Positions 9,493 through 21,325 of a stretch of 64,000 bases of DNA are shown here, in pieces (the first letter of the stretch is position 1; the number at the start of each line of letters is the position of its first letter). The notes under the pieces were generated by a model that saw nothing but the letters and a program-made list of their open reading frames with translations, was not told the origin of the DNA and ran no database searches. Position numbers and translations under genes: made by a program. Source of the stretch: an uncultured Pelagibacteraceae bacterium (GTDB lineage: Bacteria > Pseudomonadota > Alphaproteobacteria > Pelagibacterales > Pelagibacteraceae); contig CACDLE010000002.1 of assembly GCA_902553555.1 (NCBI GenBank), positions 1 to 64,000 of the forward strand, read 5' to 3'.

Positions 9493-10145
9493 TATTTTTT
9501 AATACAAATAGTCAATCCATCGCCAATAGGAATTATATTCTTTGTAATCCTTTTATCTCGTTTAACATGATTATTAAAATCCCTTATAATATTTGTAAAT
9601 TTATCGTTATTTGCATTATCGACAACTTCACCATGCCATAATACGTTATCAATAACTATAAGACCTTTTTTATCTATTAAATCCATACAAGATTCATAAT
9701 AATTTAGGTAATTTTCTTTATCTGCATCAATAAAAATTAAATCAAATAACTTTTTTGTATCTTTTAACTCTTTCAAACTCTCTAAAGCTGGCTTGATAAA
9801 TTGTTTAATCCTTTTTTCTTTGGCTTTGTCATAAAAGTATTTAGCCTTATTGCTAAATTCAGGATTTTTATCTAAACTAATTAAAGTTCCGTCAGCAGGA
9901 AGTGCCAGAGCCATAGATAAAGCACTAAATCCAGTAAAACTACCAATCTCTAAAATTTTTTTTACATTTGAAACTTTTATTAATGTTTGTAGAAATTGAG
10001 CTTGTGATATAGATATTTGTAATCTTTGCTGATCACCTAAACTTATATTATACTGAATTATTTCTTTTTGAACGTCAGATAGAGTTTCTGAGTGATCAAT
10101 AATATATTTCTCAAGACTATCAGTTAAATCTAATTTTTTAGGCAT
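9492..10145 (-). CDS. SAM-dependent O-methyltransferase (class I, CCoAMT-like)
   Basis: KKILEIGSFTGFSALSMALALP, FDLIFIDADKENYLNYYE. Confidence 0.85.
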   Translation of the reverse strand: MPKKLDLTDSLEKYIIDHSETLSDVQKEIIQYNISLGDQQRLQISISQAQFLQTLIKVSNVKKILEIGSFTGFSALSMALALPADGTLISLDKNPEFSNKAKYFYDKAKEKRIKQFIKPALESLKELKDTKKLFDLIFIDADKENYLNYYESCMDLIDKKGLIVIDNVLWHGEVVDNANNDKFTNIIRDFNNHVKRDKRITKNIIPIGDGLTICIKK

Positions 10146-10147
10146 AA

Positions 10148-11617
10148 TTAGCCTTTTAAAAGTTTTTTTAAGATATCGTTTGTTAACTGTGGATTAGCTT
10201 TACCGCCTGATTGTTTCATAACTTGACCAACAAAAAAACCAAATAATTTTTCTTTACCGGACTTATACTGGTCAACTTTATCTTTGTTCTTAGTTAATAT
10301 TTCATTAATAATTTTTTCTAATTCTTTTGGATCACTTTGTTGTTTCATACCTTTTGACTCGATAATTTTTTTAGGATTATCCCCACTCTCTACCATTAAT
10401 TCAAAAACTTCTTTTGCTATTCTGCCAGAAATTTCCCCTGACTTTATTGATTGAACTAATTCAGCAAAATTTTTAGCAGAGATAGGTGACTTAGATATAT
10501 TAAGTCCTTTGTCATTTAACATTGCAAATAAATCTCCCATCATCCATGTTGCTGCAAGCTTTTTGTCAGATAGTTTTGCAACCTCTTCATAGTAATTTGA
10601 AATTTCTTTTTCAGAAACTAATACATTCGCTTCATATGAGTTAAGTCCGTAATCTTTCATAAATCTTTCTTTTTTATTATCAGGTAACTCCGGTAAAGTT
10701 TTTTTTAAATCATCTATTAACTTTTGCTCAATTTTGAGAGGTAGAAGATCAGGATCTGGAAAATATCTGTAATCATGAGCATCCTCTTTTGATCTCATGG
10801 ATCTTGTCTCATTTTTTTTTGTATCAAAAAGTCTTGTTTCCTGCTCAATCTTTTTCCCTTCATCTAATAATTTAACTTGCCTATTGGCTTCATATTCTAT
10901 TGCCATTTGCATAAATTTTATTGAATTTACGTTTTTTATTTCACATCTAGTTCCAAACTTTTTATCTCCTACTTGTCTTACTGATACGTTAACATCGGCT
11001 CTTAATGAACCCTCTTGCATATTACCGTCGCAAGTTCCTAGGTATCTCATTATAGTTCTAAGTTTTTTTATGTAAGCATTAACTTCTTCTGGAGATCGAA
11101 GATCTGGTTTACTTACAATTTCCATTAGTGCAATTCCAGAACGATTTAAATCGACATAAGTATTAGATGGATCCATATCGTGAATACTTTTACCTGCATC
11201 TTGTTCTAGATGAAGTCTTTCAATGCCAATCTCTTTTGAGCCATATGACATATCTAATAAAACTTTTCCTTCGCCAACTATAGGGTTTTTATACTGTGAG
11301 ATCTGATAGCCTTGAGGAAGGTCTGCATAAAAATAATTTTTTCTATCAAAAACAGAATTATTATTAATCTTAGCATTTAATCCTAAACCAGTCCTTATAG
11401 CTTGATTTATGCACTCTTTATTTATAACTGGAAGCATACCAGGAAAAGCAGAGTCTATAAGACTTACTTGGCTATTAGGTTCAGCTCCAAATTTAGTTGC
11501 AGAACCAGAGAAAAGTTTTGAGTTTGAAGATACTTGAGCATGAACCTCCAAGCCAATTATTACCTCATACTTGTTTTTCTCCCCTTTTATAAAATAATCA
11601 AATTTATCTTTGCTCAT
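10148..11617 (-). CDS. gatB: Asp-tRNA(Asn)/Glu-tRNA(Gln) amidotransferase subunit B
   Basis: [23 protein letters not shown]; start set at the ATG at 11617, overlapping the gatA stop. Confidence 0.96.
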   Translation of the reverse strand: MSKDKFDYFIKGEKNKYEVIIGLEVHAQVSSNSKLFSGSATKFGAEPNSQVSLIDSAFPGMLPVINKECINQAIRTGLGLNAKINNNSVFDRKNYFYADLPQGYQISQYKNPIVGEGKVLLDMSYGSKEIGIERLHLEQDAGKSIHDMDPSNTYVDLNRSGIALMEIVSKPDLRSPEEVNAYIKKLRTIMRYLGTCDGNMQEGSLRADVNVSVRQVGDKKFGTRCEIKNVNSIKFMQMAIEYEANRQVKLLDEGKKIEQETRLFDTKKNETRSMRSKEDAHDYRYFPDPDLLPLKIEQKLIDDLKKTLPELPDNKKERFMKDYGLNSYEANVLVSEKEISNYYEEVAKLSDKKLAATWMMGDLFAMLNDKGLNISKSPISAKNFAELVQSIKSGEISGRIAKEVFELMVESGDNPKKIIESKGMKQQSDPKELEKIINEILTKNKDKVDQYKSGKEKLFGFFVGQVMKQSGGKANPQLTNDILKKLLKG

Positions 11618-13071
11618 AACCACCAATTTTTTATTTCATTTTTAAAATTACAATTTTTTTCAAAAGCATAGGCCACATTCAATATATTTTGCTCATCTAA
11701 AGTCTTTCCAATTAGCTGCAATCCTAGTGGATAGCCCTTTTTATCTAAGCCTGCGGGTACGGATATTGCAGGTAAACCAGCTAAATTTACTGGTACAGTA
11801 AATATATCATTGAGATACATAGAAATAGGGTCATTAGTCTTTTCACCAATTTTAAACGCAGAACTTGGTGTTGAAGGTGTCAAAATAGCATCTACCTTGC
11901 CAAAATTTTCATCAAAATCTTTTTTAATAAGCTGTCTAACTTTTTGAGCTTTAAGATAATAAGCATCATAGTATCCTGATGACAAAACGTAAGTGCCAAT
12001 TAAGATTCTTCTCTTTACCTCATCTCCAAATCCTTCAGATCTTGTATTTTCATACATTTCAATTAAATCATTTCCTTTTGATGATCTATAACCATACTTT
12101 ACACCATCATATCTAGCCAAATTTGATGAAGCTTCAGCTGGTGCAACTATATAATATGTCGGCAATGCATACTTTGTATGAGGCAGTGAGATGTCAATTA
12201 TGTCGGCACCTAAATCTTTTAAAATACTTTTTCCCTTGTTCCACAATTCGTCAATTTCTTTTGGCATGTTTTCAACTCTATATTCCTTAGGTATACCAAT
12301 TTTGAGACCTTTAATATCTGTTTTCAAATTTTTTGAATAATTTTCTTTTTTCTTTTCAATAGATGTAGAGTCTTTTTTATCAAAACCGGCCATAGCCTCT
12401 AACATGATCGAGCAATCTTTAACAGATTTAGTCATTGGACCAGCTTGGTCAAGTGATGAGGCAAATGCAACAATCCCCCAACGTGAGCACAATCCATAAG
12501 TGGGTTTTAACCCGACAGTCCCAGTAAAGGATGCAGGCTGTCTTATTGATCCACCTGTATCTGTACCTATTGTTGCTGGAGTTAAATCAGCTGCAAGTGC
12601 AGATGCAGATCCACCAGATGATCCGCCAGGAACAGTGTCCTTAGCTATTGGATTTATAACATTTCCAAAATAACTTGTTTCATTAGATGATCCCATTGCA
12701 TATTCATCACAATTCAATTTACCGAGTAAGATTGCTCCCTCTTTCCATAAATTTTCTGTAACAGTGGATTCATATTGAGGTATAAAATTTTCAAGCATTT
12801 TACTACCAGCAGTGGTTTTAAATCCATTAGTACAAAAAAGATCTTTTACAGCCAATGGGACTCCTGGCAGTAAAGAGTTTAAATTTGGTTTTTTATCGAA
12901 TTCTTTTGATTTTTGAATTGTATGTTCAAAACAGGTAGTTATATACGAATTAAGTTTTTTGCTTTTATTTACTTTATTTATGTAAAGATTGGCAAGTTCT
13001 TCAGATTTAATCTCTTTTTTTTTTATTAAATCTATTAATTCTGATAAGTTTTTTTTTATAATTTCTGACAT
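11614..13071 (-). CDS. gatA: Amidotransferase subunit A
   Basis: Amidase signature [34 protein letters not shown]. Confidence 0.97.
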   Translation of the reverse strand: MSEIIKKNLSELIDLIKKKEIKSEELANLYINKVNKSKKLNSYITTCFEHTIQKSKEFDKKPNLNSLLPGVPLAVKDLFCTNGFKTTAGSKMLENFIPQYESTVTENLWKEGAILLGKLNCDEYAMGSSNETSYFGNVINPIAKDTVPGGSSGGSASALAADLTPATIGTDTGGSIRQPASFTGTVGLKPTYGLCSRWGIVAFASSLDQAGPMTKSVKDCSIMLEAMAGFDKKDSTSIEKKKENYSKNLKTDIKGLKIGIPKEYRVENMPKEIDELWNKGKSILKDLGADIIDISLPHTKYALPTYYIVAPAEASSNLARYDGVKYGYRSSKGNDLIEMYENTRSEGFGDEVKRRILIGTYVLSSGYYDAYYLKAQKVRQLIKKDFDENFGKVDAILTPSTPSSAFKIGEKTNDPISMYLNDIFTVPVNLAGLPAISVPAGLDKKGYPLGLQLIGKTLDEQNILNVAYAFEKNCNFKNEIKNWWL

Positions 13072-13358
13072 TATTCAATTACCTTTGGAACTACAAAAAA
13101 TTCTTCATTTTTTTTTGGTGAATTTTCAAGAACTTTATCTCTTATTTTTCCATCATTTATTTTATCTTCTCTTGATCTTAGGGGTGTATTTAAAATTGAT
13201 GATAATGGCTCTACTTTATCAGTATTTAACTCATTTAATTGCTCTATGAATTTGAATATAGATGTCAAATCTTTAGCTAATGAGTCAGATTTATTTGAAT
13301 CTATAGAAATTCTAGCTAACTTACTAATATGTTTAATTTTATCTTTATCTATGGACAT
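13071..13358 (-). CDS. gatC: Amidotransferase subunit C
   Basis: 95 aa, [13 protein letters not shown]..., directly upstream of gatA. Confidence 0.94.
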   Translation of the reverse strand: MSIDKDKIKHISKLARISIDSNKSDSLAKDLTSIFKFIEQLNELNTDKVEPLSSILNTPLRSREDKINDGKIRDKVLENSPKKNEEFFVVPKVIE

Positions 13359-13412
13359 CTGTGATTTATGTTATTTATATAGGAAATTAATATCATAAAA
13401 TATAATAAATAA

Positions 13413-13877
13413 ATGTTGGATATTGAGGAATTTAAGAAAAAACTAGACAAAAAATCAAGGCTAATAGGCATTGATCCTGGAAAAAAGCGTATAGGAATAG
13501 CTATTTCAGATGAAAATAAAAAAGTTGCTACTCCGTACACAACTATAATTAAAAAAGATTATTCTAGTTTTTTGGCTCAAATAAAGAAAATAGTTCAGGA
13601 AAATACTATTAAAGGTATTGTGATTGGTAACCCCATAAATATGGATGGATCATCTGGTTCCTCCTCTCAATCAGCAAAAGATCTAGCTTTAAACTTATCA
13701 AAAGATGTTACAGAAAATATCACAATGTGGGATGAGAGGTTATCAAGTGAGGGGGCTTTCAATTTATCTAGCAATTTAGATATAAATGTAAGCAAAAAGG
13801 TCCAAAAATTAGACGAAAATGCAGCTCAATTCATATTGCAAGGAGCTTTAGATTATTTAAATAAAAATAATACTTGA
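13413..13877 (+). CDS. ruvX: Holliday junction resolvase-like / pre-16S rRNA nuclease (YqgF)
   Basis: LIGIDPGKKRIGIAISD...IKGIVIGNPINMDGSSG...MWDERLSS. Confidence 0.93.
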   Translation: MLDIEEFKKKLDKKSRLIGIDPGKKRIGIAISDENKKVATPYTTIIKKDYSSFLAQIKKIVQENTIKGIVIGNPINMDGSSGSSSQSAKDLALNLSKDVTENITMWDERLSSEGAFNLSSNLDINVSKKVQKLDENAAQFILQGALDYLNKNNT

Positions 13878-13912
13878 TAAGATAGTGCAAAAGGCCTATA
13901 GAGTTGATTTTA

Positions 13913-14857
13913 ATGGCAGTTGTAAAAAAGATTTCAGCTATTAAAAACTCACCCAAACATCTCTTAGGTATTCAAAACTTATCAATTTTAGAAGCTAAAA
14001 AAATTTTAAATGAAGCAAAGGCCTTTATAAAATTAAACAGAAGTAATACCAAAAAACTAGACACGTTAAGAGGCAAAACTCAAATTAATTTATTTTTTGA
14101 ACCTTCAACTAGAACACAAAGTTCTTTTGACTTGGCTGGTAAAAGACTAGGAGCTGATGTTATGACAATGAATATGAGTAACTCTGCTCTTAAAAAAGGG
14201 GAAACGCTTATTGACACAGCAATGACGCTTAATGCCATGCATCCAGATTTAATTGTTATTAGGCATCAAGATTCTGGTGCACCAAATCTTCTTTCACAAA
14301 AAGTTAATTGCGCAGTTATAAACGCAGGAGATGGTAGAAGAGAACATCCCACTCAAGCATTACTTGACGCTTTAACAATAATTAGCCGTAAAGGTGATAT
14401 TGAAGGACTCAAGATAGCAATTTGTGGAGATATACTCCATTCTAGAGTTGCAAGATCTAATATTTATTTAATGAACATGCTAGGGGCAGAGGTAAACGTT
14501 ATTGGTCCTAAAACACTTATGCCAAAATCAATTGAACGACTGGGTGTAAAAGCTTTCACTAATATGAAAAAAGGTTTAGACGGATGTGACATTGTTATGA
14601 TGTTGCGATTGCAAAATGAAAGAATGCAAGGATCATTTCTTCCATCTAAAAGAGAATACTATGAATACTTTGGTTTAACTCCAGAAAAATTAAAGTTTGC
14701 TAACAAAAATGCTTTGATCATGCATCCGGGTCCTATGAATAGAGGAGTAGAAATAGATACTAAATTAGCTGACGATATTAATGTAAGTCTAGTAAAAGAA
14801 CAGGTTGAACTTGGAGTAGCTGTTAGAATGGCATGTTTAAAATTGTATTGTAAATGA
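13913..14857 (+). CDS. pyrB: Aspartate carbamoyltransferase catalytic subunit
   Basis: [37 protein letters not shown] start preferred over the track's TTG at 13904. Confidence 0.96.
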   Translation: MAVVKKISAIKNSPKHLLGIQNLSILEAKKILNEAKAFIKLNRSNTKKLDTLRGKTQINLFFEPSTRTQSSFDLAGKRLGADVMTMNMSNSALKKGETLIDTAMTLNAMHPDLIVIRHQDSGAPNLLSQKVNCAVINAGDGRREHPTQALLDALTIISRKGDIEGLKIAICGDILHSRVARSNIYLMNMLGAEVNVIGPKTLMPKSIERLGVKAFTNMKKGLDGCDIVMMLRLQNERMQGSFLPSKREYYEYFGLTPEKLKFANKNALIMHPGPMNRGVEIDTKLADDINVSLVKEQVELGVAVRMACLKLYCK

Positions 14858-16140
14858 ATGAAAAAATTATAATAAACGCAAGAATTGTTGATCCATCTCA
14901 AAAATTAGATGAAATGGGTTCGGTAATTATTGATAAAAATGGAAAAATAAAAGCTATAGGGAAAAAAGTAACTAAAAAAGACTGTCCAAATGCTGAAGTA
15001 ATTGATGTTAAAAAAAATCTAATAATACCTGGTATCGTTGATATGAAAGCTTTTGTTGGAGAACCAGGATTTGAATATAAAGAAAATTTTAGAACTTTAA
15101 GTCAAGCAGCACTAGCAGGTGGTGTAACTTCAATTGTTACAATGCCTAACACAAAGCCTATTATAGATAATGTCTCAATGGTAGATTTTATTATGAGACG
15201 TGGACGAGATAAATCAAAAATTAATCTTTTTCCATGTGCTTCTCTTACAAAACAAATGGAAGGTAAGCTAATGACAGAATTTGGGTTATTGTCAGCAAAA
15301 GGAATAATTGGATTTAGTGATGTAAACAAAACAGTTCAAAATACTGAGACCATGGCAAGGATAATGGATTACGCATCTGATATTGGTGTTTTGATCATGC
15401 AGCATGCTGAAGATTATGAATTATCAAAAAATAGATGTATAAATGAAGGTGAGGTATCTAACAGACTTGGTTTAAGCGGAATATCGCCAATTGCTGAAAA
15501 AATTATTATAGAAAGAGATCTATCTTTATTGAGTGAATTCCCATGTAGGTACCATATCAATCAAATTTCATCTCTGAATTCTTTAGAAGTTATAAAAAAG
15601 AATAAATTAAATGGTAAAAAATTTAGTGTTGGAGTTTCAATAAATAATATTTCTCTAAATGAAAATGATATAGGAGACTTTAAAACATTTTTAAAATTAT
15701 CTCCTCCCCTTCGGCTAGAAGATGATAGAAAGGCTTTGATACAAGGAATTAAAAACGGACTTATTGATGTTATAGTATCAGATCACACGCCTGAGGATGA
15801 GGAGAGTAAAAGACTTCCTTTTGCACAAGCAGCCACAGGTTCAATAGGTGTAGAAACTCTTTTACCTCTAGCGCTAGAACTATATCATAATGAATCTTTG
15901 CCACTTAACAAGATAGTTGAATGTCTGACAATAAATCCATCGAATATTCTTAAAATTAATAAAGGCACTTTAAAAAAGGGATCTGATGCAGATATTTGTG
16001 TTATTGATTTAAATAAACCATGGGTGGTCAAAGCAGGAAATTTAAAATCTAAATCCAAAAATACTGCTATAGAAGATAAAAGATTACAGGGTAAAGTTTT
16101 AATGACCTTTTTGAAAGGTGAACCCGTATTTAAAATTTAA
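14854..16140 (+). CDS. pyrC: Dihydroorotase
   Basis: Amidohydrolase motifs; [33 protein letters not shown]. Confidence 0.92.
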   Translation: MNEKIIINARIVDPSQKLDEMGSVIIDKNGKIKAIGKKVTKKDCPNAEVIDVKKNLIIPGIVDMKAFVGEPGFEYKENFRTLSQAALAGGVTSIVTMPNTKPIIDNVSMVDFIMRRGRDKSKINLFPCASLTKQMEGKLMTEFGLLSAKGIIGFSDVNKTVQNTETMARIMDYASDIGVLIMQHAEDYELSKNRCINEGEVSNRLGLSGISPIAEKIIIERDLSLLSEFPCRYHINQISSLNSLEVIKKNKLNGKKFSVGVSINNISLNENDIGDFKTFLKLSPPLRLEDDRKALIQGIKNGLIDVIVSDHTPEDEESKRLPFAQAATGSIGVETLLPLALELYHNESLPLNKIVECLTINPSNILKINKGTLKKGSDADICVIDLNKPWVVKAGNLKSKSKNTAIEDKRLQGKVLMTFLKGEPVFKI

Positions 16141-16142
16141 AA

Positions 16143-16718
16143 ATGGAAATTATAATTTTATCTTTTTGCGCATACCTTATAGGATCGATACCTTTTGGTT
16201 TAATATTTACTAAATTTTTTTTAAAAAAAGACGTAAGAAAAATTGGATCTGGAAACATAGGCGCTACTAATGTACTTAGGACTGGCAACAAAATTTTAGC
16301 TTTATTAACTTTAATTTTTGATATTGGTAAAGGATATTTAGTGGTTAAGATTTCAATAATATATTTTCCAAACTTAACATATTTAATTGGATTAATTTGT
16401 TTCATTGGGCATATTTTTCCTGTCTGGCTAAAATTTAAAGGTGGTAAGGGTGTAGCAGTTTATGTTGGTATAATTTTAGCTTTATCATTTAAATTAGCTT
16501 TAATTTTTGGAGCAACTTGGTTAATTGTTTTATTTTTATTTAAATATTCTTCTCTTTCATCTATCTTAGCATCTTTGTCATTAATAATTTATAATTTATT
16601 TTTTGTTGATAATTTTGAAAATATTTTTTTGATACTATTTTTTTTAATAATTATTTATACCCACAAACAAAATATTTTAAGAATTAAAGATAAAAAGGAA
16701 ACTAAAATTAAGTTTTAA
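16143..16718 (+). CDS. plsY: Glycerol-3-phosphate acyltransferase
   Basis: LIGSIPFGLIFTKF...IGSGNIGATNVLRTGNK...FKGGKGVAVYVG. Confidence 0.94.
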   Translation: MEIIILSFCAYLIGSIPFGLIFTKFFLKKDVRKIGSGNIGATNVLRTGNKILALLTLIFDIGKGYLVVKISIIYFPNLTYLIGLICFIGHIFPVWLKFKGGKGVAVYVGIILALSFKLALIFGATWLIVLFLFKYSSLSSILASLSLIIYNLFFVDNFENIFLILFFLIIIYTHKQNILRIKDKKETKIKF

Positions 16719-16752
16719 TTTATTAGCTTTTTCATGTTAAATTTAATTAAAT

Positions 16753-16780
16753 TTGACATTTATATTAAATTTTGGATAAG
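16753..16780 (+). promoter_or_regulatory. Candidate promoter for topA
   Basis: TTGACA (16753-16758), 16 nt, GATAAG (16775-16780); by eye. Confidence 0.4.
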
Positions 16781-16788
16781 TCTTAAAT

Positions 16789-19347
16789 ATGAATTTAGTT
16801 ATAGTTGAAAGCCCAGCAAAAGCTAAAACAATAAACAAATATCTAGGAACTGACTATAAAGTACTAGCCAGTTATGGTCATATAAGAGATTTGCCATCAA
16901 AGAATGGCTCTGTTGATCCTGATAAAAATTTTGAGATGCAGTGGGAGCTGGATTCATTCTCAAAAAAATATTTAAAAGAAATTACTGATGCTGCAAAAGA
17001 AAGTGATAAAATAATACTAGCTACTGACCCAGATCGAGAGGGAGAAGCAATTGCTTGGCACGTAAAACAAGTTTTAGACGATAAAAAACTATTAAAAGGA
17101 AAAAAACTTGAAAGAGTTGTGTTTAATGAGATTACAAAAAACGCAGTGCTTAATGGTATAAATAACCCAAGAGAAATTGAAGACACTCTAGTAAAAGCTT
17201 ATCTAGCAAGAAGAGCTTTGGATTATCTTGTGGGTTTTAATATTTCACCTATTTTATGGACTAAACTTCCTGGTTCAAAATCTGCTGGAAGAGTTCAATC
17301 AGTTGCTCTCAAACTGATAACTGAGAGAGAACACGAAATCGAATCTTTTAAACCTGAAGAGTACTGGACTATCAATGCAAATTTTAAAAACTCAAAAGAT
17401 AAAAATATATTCTCAAAATTAAACTTTATAAATGATAAAAAAGTCGAAAGATTCAGTTTTAGAAATAAAAATGATATCAATACAACAACTGAAAATATCA
17501 ATAAATATGAATATTTTGTTAAAGATGTAAATTCAAAAATTGTTAAAAGAAATCCCTCTGCACCTTTCACAACATCAACTCTTCAACAAACTTCTTCTGG
17601 AAAATTTGGGTTCGGTGCATCAAGAACAATGCAAATAGCACAACGGTTATATCAAGGAATTGAAATTGATGGAGAAACAATTGGTCTTATCACTTATATG
17701 AGAACCGATGGAACAAATATTTCTAATGAAGCAGTCAAAGAATTTAGATCTTTTGTTGAAGATGACCTTGGTAAAAATTATTTACCAGATAATCCAAATA
17801 GTTATAAAGGAAAAAAAGCTAAAAATGCTCAAGAGGCACATGAAGCTATTAGACCTACGGATATTAAAAAAAAACCTGATGAGATGAAAAAATATCTAAG
17901 TACAGATCAATTTAAATTATATGATTTAATATGGTCAAGAGCCTTAGCGTCACAAATGAAAGCTGCAGAATTTGATAGAAACACTATTCAAATTCATTCG
18001 AAAGATAACAGTGTACAGTTTACTTCAAGCGGTTCTGTAATTAAATTTGATGGCTTTTTGAAAATTTATTCTTTTCAAAACGATGATGAAGAAAAAAACA
18101 TATTACCAGAAGTTAAAGTTGGAGAAAAATTAACTTTAGGAGAATTAATTGATGAACAGCATTTTACATCACCACCTCCAAGATATTCAGAAGCAAGTTT
18201 AGTAAAAAAAATGGAAGAATTAGGTATTGGTAGACCATCTACCTATGCTAGCATTATATCAGTTTTATCAACTAGAAATTACACAGAATTATTGAATAAA
18301 AGATTTCATCCTACTGACAGAGGTAAATTATTGTCTGCATTTTTGGAGAAATTATTTTCTAAATATGTTGACTATAATTTTACAGCAGACTTAGAAAACC
18401 AACTTGATGAAATAACTAGTGGTAAAACTAATTATATAAATGTCTTAGAAACTTTTTGGAAAGGTTTTTATAATGATGTGGGCTCTGTCAAAGATATTAG
18501 AACTAGAGAAGTACTAGATTTGCTTAATGATAGCTTAGGTGATTTAATATTTGATAAAAATGAGAAAGATCAAATCGATAGAAAATGTAAAATTTGTGAT
18601 AATGGAGTATTAAGTCTTAAAAATAGCTTTAGAGGCGGTGCTTTTATAGGTTGTTCAAATTATCCAGAGTGTAAATTTACTAGGCCTCTATCAAAAGCTA
18701 AAGCTTCTCAACAATCTTTTTTGGCTGAACCAAAATTAATTGGAAAAAACGATGACGGAAAAGAGATATTTCTGAAAAATGGAAGATTTGGTCCTTATTT
18801 ACAATACGAATTAAATAAAGAAGAAATTGACAAACCAAAGAAAAAAAGGAAATTAAAAAAAGAAAAAGACAATAATATGAAAAATGTGTCAATTCCAAAA
18901 GGTCTTGCCTTAGAGGATGTAAATTTAGAAAAAGCAAAATACTTATGTTCTCTTCCAAAAGTTATTGGTAAACATCCAGAGCTCAATGATGACATTACCA
19001 TTAACGTGGGAAGATTTGGCCCTTACTTAAAATGCGCAAACAAATCTGCCAGATTAGAAACTATCGAAGATCTTTTTTCTATCGGACTTAACAGAGCCAT
19101 AACATTAATTTCAGAGGCTAAACCTGGACGAGTTTCTTCATCTGAAATTAAAAATATTGGTGAACATCCTGAGGATAAAAAGCCAGTAAGAGTTATGAAA
19201 GGTCAGTATGGACCTTATATTAAATATAAATCTTTAAATGCAACAATTCCAGAGGATAAAGATCCAACTGAAATTACTATGGAAGAAGCATTAATATTGA
19301 TAGAAAAAAGACGAGAGTATGATAAATCTAAGAAAAGAAAAAAATGA
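16789..19347 (+). CDS. topA: DNA topoisomerase I
   Basis: MNLVIVESPAKAKTINKYLG; ITYMRTDGTNIS; four-Cys zinc finger; C-terminal GRFGPYL repeats. Confidence 0.97.
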   Translation: MNLVIVESPAKAKTINKYLGTDYKVLASYGHIRDLPSKNGSVDPDKNFEMQWELDSFSKKYLKEITDAAKESDKIILATDPDREGEAIAWHVKQVLDDKKLLKGKKLERVVFNEITKNAVLNGINNPREIEDTLVKAYLARRALDYLVGFNISPILWTKLPGSKSAGRVQSVALKLITEREHEIESFKPEEYWTINANFKNSKDKNIFSKLNFINDKKVERFSFRNKNDINTTTENINKYEYFVKDVNSKIVKRNPSAPFTTSTLQQTSSGKFGFGASRTMQIAQRLYQGIEIDGETIGLITYMRTDGTNISNEAVKEFRSFVEDDLGKNYLPDNPNSYKGKKAKNAQEAHEAIRPTDIKKKPDEMKKYLSTDQFKLYDLIWSRALASQMKAAEFDRNTIQIHSKDNSVQFTSSGSVIKFDGFLKIYSFQNDDEEKNILPEVKVGEKLTLGELIDEQHFTSPPPRYSEASLVKKMEELGIGRPSTYASIISVLSTRNYTELLNKRFHPTDRGKLLSAFLEKLFSKYVDYNFTADLENQLDEITSGKTNYINVLETFWKGFYNDVGSVKDIRTREVLDLLNDSLGDLIFDKNEKDQIDRKCKICDNGVLSLKNSFRGGAFIGCSNYPECKFTRPLSKAKASQQSFLAEPKLIGKNDDGKEIFLKNGRFGPYLQYELNKEEIDKPKKKRKLKKEKDNNMKNVSIPKGLALEDVNLEKAKYLCSLPKVIGKHPELNDDITINVGRFGPYLKCANKSARLETIEDLFSIGLNRAITLISEAKPGRVSSSEIKNIGEHPEDKKPVRVMKGQYGPYIKYKSLNATIPEDKDPTEITMEEALILIEKRREYDKSKKRKK

Positions 19348-19565
19348 AATTTTTATTGATAATTATATTTGTAACTTTTTCAATTAATGCATTTGCTAGT
19401 TCTAAAGATGGATGTGAAGGTGTATTGGCTAAATTAAAAACGGAATGTAATATAATTGGAAAAAGTATGAATAAGATGAAGGAATTTAGTAAAGATAATC
19501 AAACTTTAGATCAGGTTGGTGATAATATAGGCAAAGGTGTAGACAAATTAAAAAAGAAGTTTTAA
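19344..19565 (+). CDS. Small secreted protein of unknown function (73 aa)
   Basis: MKFLLIIIFVTFSINAFA signal peptide; ATGA overlap with the topA stop; two Cys in the predicted mature protein. Confidence 0.6.
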   Translation: MKFLLIIIFVTFSINAFASSKDGCEGVLAKLKTECNIIGKSMNKMKEFSKDNQTLDQVGDNIGKGVDKLKKKF

Positions 19566-20027
19566 GTGAATATACAAAAAAATTTAGAAAATCTAAAAAT
19601 AGTATTACCGAAAGCTCCTGCTCCTGTTGGTTCATATACAGCTTTTAAAAAAGTAGGAAACTTTTTATATATATCTGGACAAATTTCTTTAGAAGCTAAT
19701 GGAAATCTAATAAAAGGAAAAGTTGGTTCAGAAATTAGTTTAGAGGATGGAAAAAGAGCTGCAGAGGCGTGTTGTATAAATATAATTTCACAACTAAACA
19801 AAGCATGTGAAAACGATTTAAGTAAAGTAAAGTCATGTATTCAATTAGCTGGTTACGTTAACTCAACAGATGATTTTATCGATCAACCAAAAGTAATCAA
19901 TGGGGCCTCAGAACTAATGACAAAGGTTTTTGGAGATATTGGAATTCATACTCGTTCAGCAGTTAGCAGTAACTCTCTTCCATTAGGTGCAGCAGTGGAA
20001 ATAGTTTCAATTTTTGAAATTAATTAA
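19566..20027 (+). CDS. RidA/YjgF-like enamine/imine deaminase
   Basis: 153 aa, LYISGQISLEANGNLIKGKVG...IHTRSAVSSNSLPLGAAVEI; GTG start. Confidence 0.85.
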   Translation: MNIQKNLENLKIVLPKAPAPVGSYTAFKKVGNFLYISGQISLEANGNLIKGKVGSEISLEDGKRAAEACCINIISQLNKACENDLSKVKSCIQLAGYVNSTDDFIDQPKVINGASELMTKVFGDIGIHTRSAVSSNSLPLGAAVEIVSIFEIN

Positions 20028-21324
20028 AACTAGGTCTACCAACTGAAAAATACTTAATTTTTTTATTTTTCATTTGTTTATGATCATATAAATTTCTTAA
20101 ATCAAATACACTGAAAGACCTTTTTTTTACAATTTTCTTGAATTCTAAAGATTTAAACTCGTCCCATTCTGTATGTAGAACTATTAAATCTACATCTTTA
20201 CAAGTTTCTTTAATATTCTTTTTATATTGACAGTTTTTAATATTCTTAAAATTTACTTTTGGACCAGTTGGATCATAATAATTAATTTTGGATCCACCTT
20301 TACATAAACTAGGTATCATTTTTAAACTAACAGAATCTCTCATATCATCAGTGTTGGGTTTAAAAGTAACACCTAAAAAAGCAATTTTTTTTCCTTTTAA
20401 AGATCCTAAAATTTTCTTAATTTTTTCAGTGTGTATTCTTTTTCTATTTTCGTTTGATTTTATTACAGTTTTTACGATTGAAAGATTAGTTTTAAATTTT
20501 TCACCTGTAGAAACTAAACCTTTAGTATCTTTGGGAAAACATGATCCACCATATGCTGGTCCAGCCCTTAAAAATCTGCTACCAATACGGCTATCACTTC
20601 CCATTCCAAGTGAGATGTCTTCAATATTTATATTAGCTTTTTCACATAAGTTTGCTAATTCATTTATAAAAGTAATTTTGGTAGCTAAAAAAGCGTTAGA
20701 TGCGTATTTTATTAATTCTGCTCCTCTTCGTGAAGTTGTAAAGAAATTTGCACCTTTATTTATTAAAGGTTGATACAGTTTTTTTAATATATTAAAATAT
20801 TTTTTTTGATTTGAACCAATTACTATTCTATCAGGAAACCTAAAATCTCTAATAGCTTCTCCCTCTCTTAAAAATTCTGGATTAGAAATTACTTCAATAT
20901 TCTTTTTTTTTAATTTCTTAAGTAATTTTTCAATAGAATCACCAGTACCAACTGGAACGGTTGACTTGGTAATAAGTATTTTTTTATTTTTTGTACTTTT
21001 AGCAACTTCTTTTGCTGCTTTAAATACATAAGATAAATCAACATCATTTGATTTTTTTTTGTTTGGAGTTCCAACACAAATAAAAATTAATTCAGATTTT
21101 GCAATTGCTTTTTTAAGATTGTTAGTAAAAACTAATCTACCCATAGAGTAATTTTTTTTTATTAATTCATCTAAACCAGGTTCATATATTGGTGAAATAC
21201 CTGAGTTTAATTTATCTATTTTATTTTTGTCTTTATCAACGCAAAATACGCGATTACCGAGATCAGCGAAGCAAGTTCCACTAACTAGACCGACATAACC
21301 CGTACCTATCATACATATATTCAT
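20020..21324 (-). CDS. UDP-glucose 6-dehydrogenase
   Basis: MNICMIGTGYVGLVSGTCFADLGN; catalytic GGSCFPKDT. Confidence 0.94.
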   Translation of the reverse strand: MNICMIGTGYVGLVSGTCFADLGNRVFCVDKDKNKIDKLNSGISPIYEPGLDELIKKNYSMGRLVFTNNLKKAIAKSELIFICVGTPNKKKSNDVDLSYVFKAAKEVAKSTKNKKILITKSTVPVGTGDSIEKLLKKLKKKNIEVISNPEFLREGEAIRDFRFPDRIVIGSNQKKYFNILKKLYQPLINKGANFFTTSRRGAELIKYASNAFLATKITFINELANLCEKANINIEDISLGMGSDSRIGSRFLRAGPAYGGSCFPKDTKGLVSTGEKFKTNLSIVKTVIKSNENRKRIHTEKIKKILGSLKGKKIAFLGVTFKPNTDDMRDSVSLKMIPSLCKGGSKINYYDPTGPKVNFKNIKNCQYKKNIKETCKDVDLIVLHTEWDEFKSLEFKKIVKKRSFSVFDLRNLYDHKQMKNKKIKYFSVGRPSFN

Positions 21325-21325
21325 T

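Noticed and set aside
20288-20773. 161-aa plus-strand ORF opposite UDP-glucose dehydrogenase
   Set aside because: Antisense to a well-supported CDS; no family motif.
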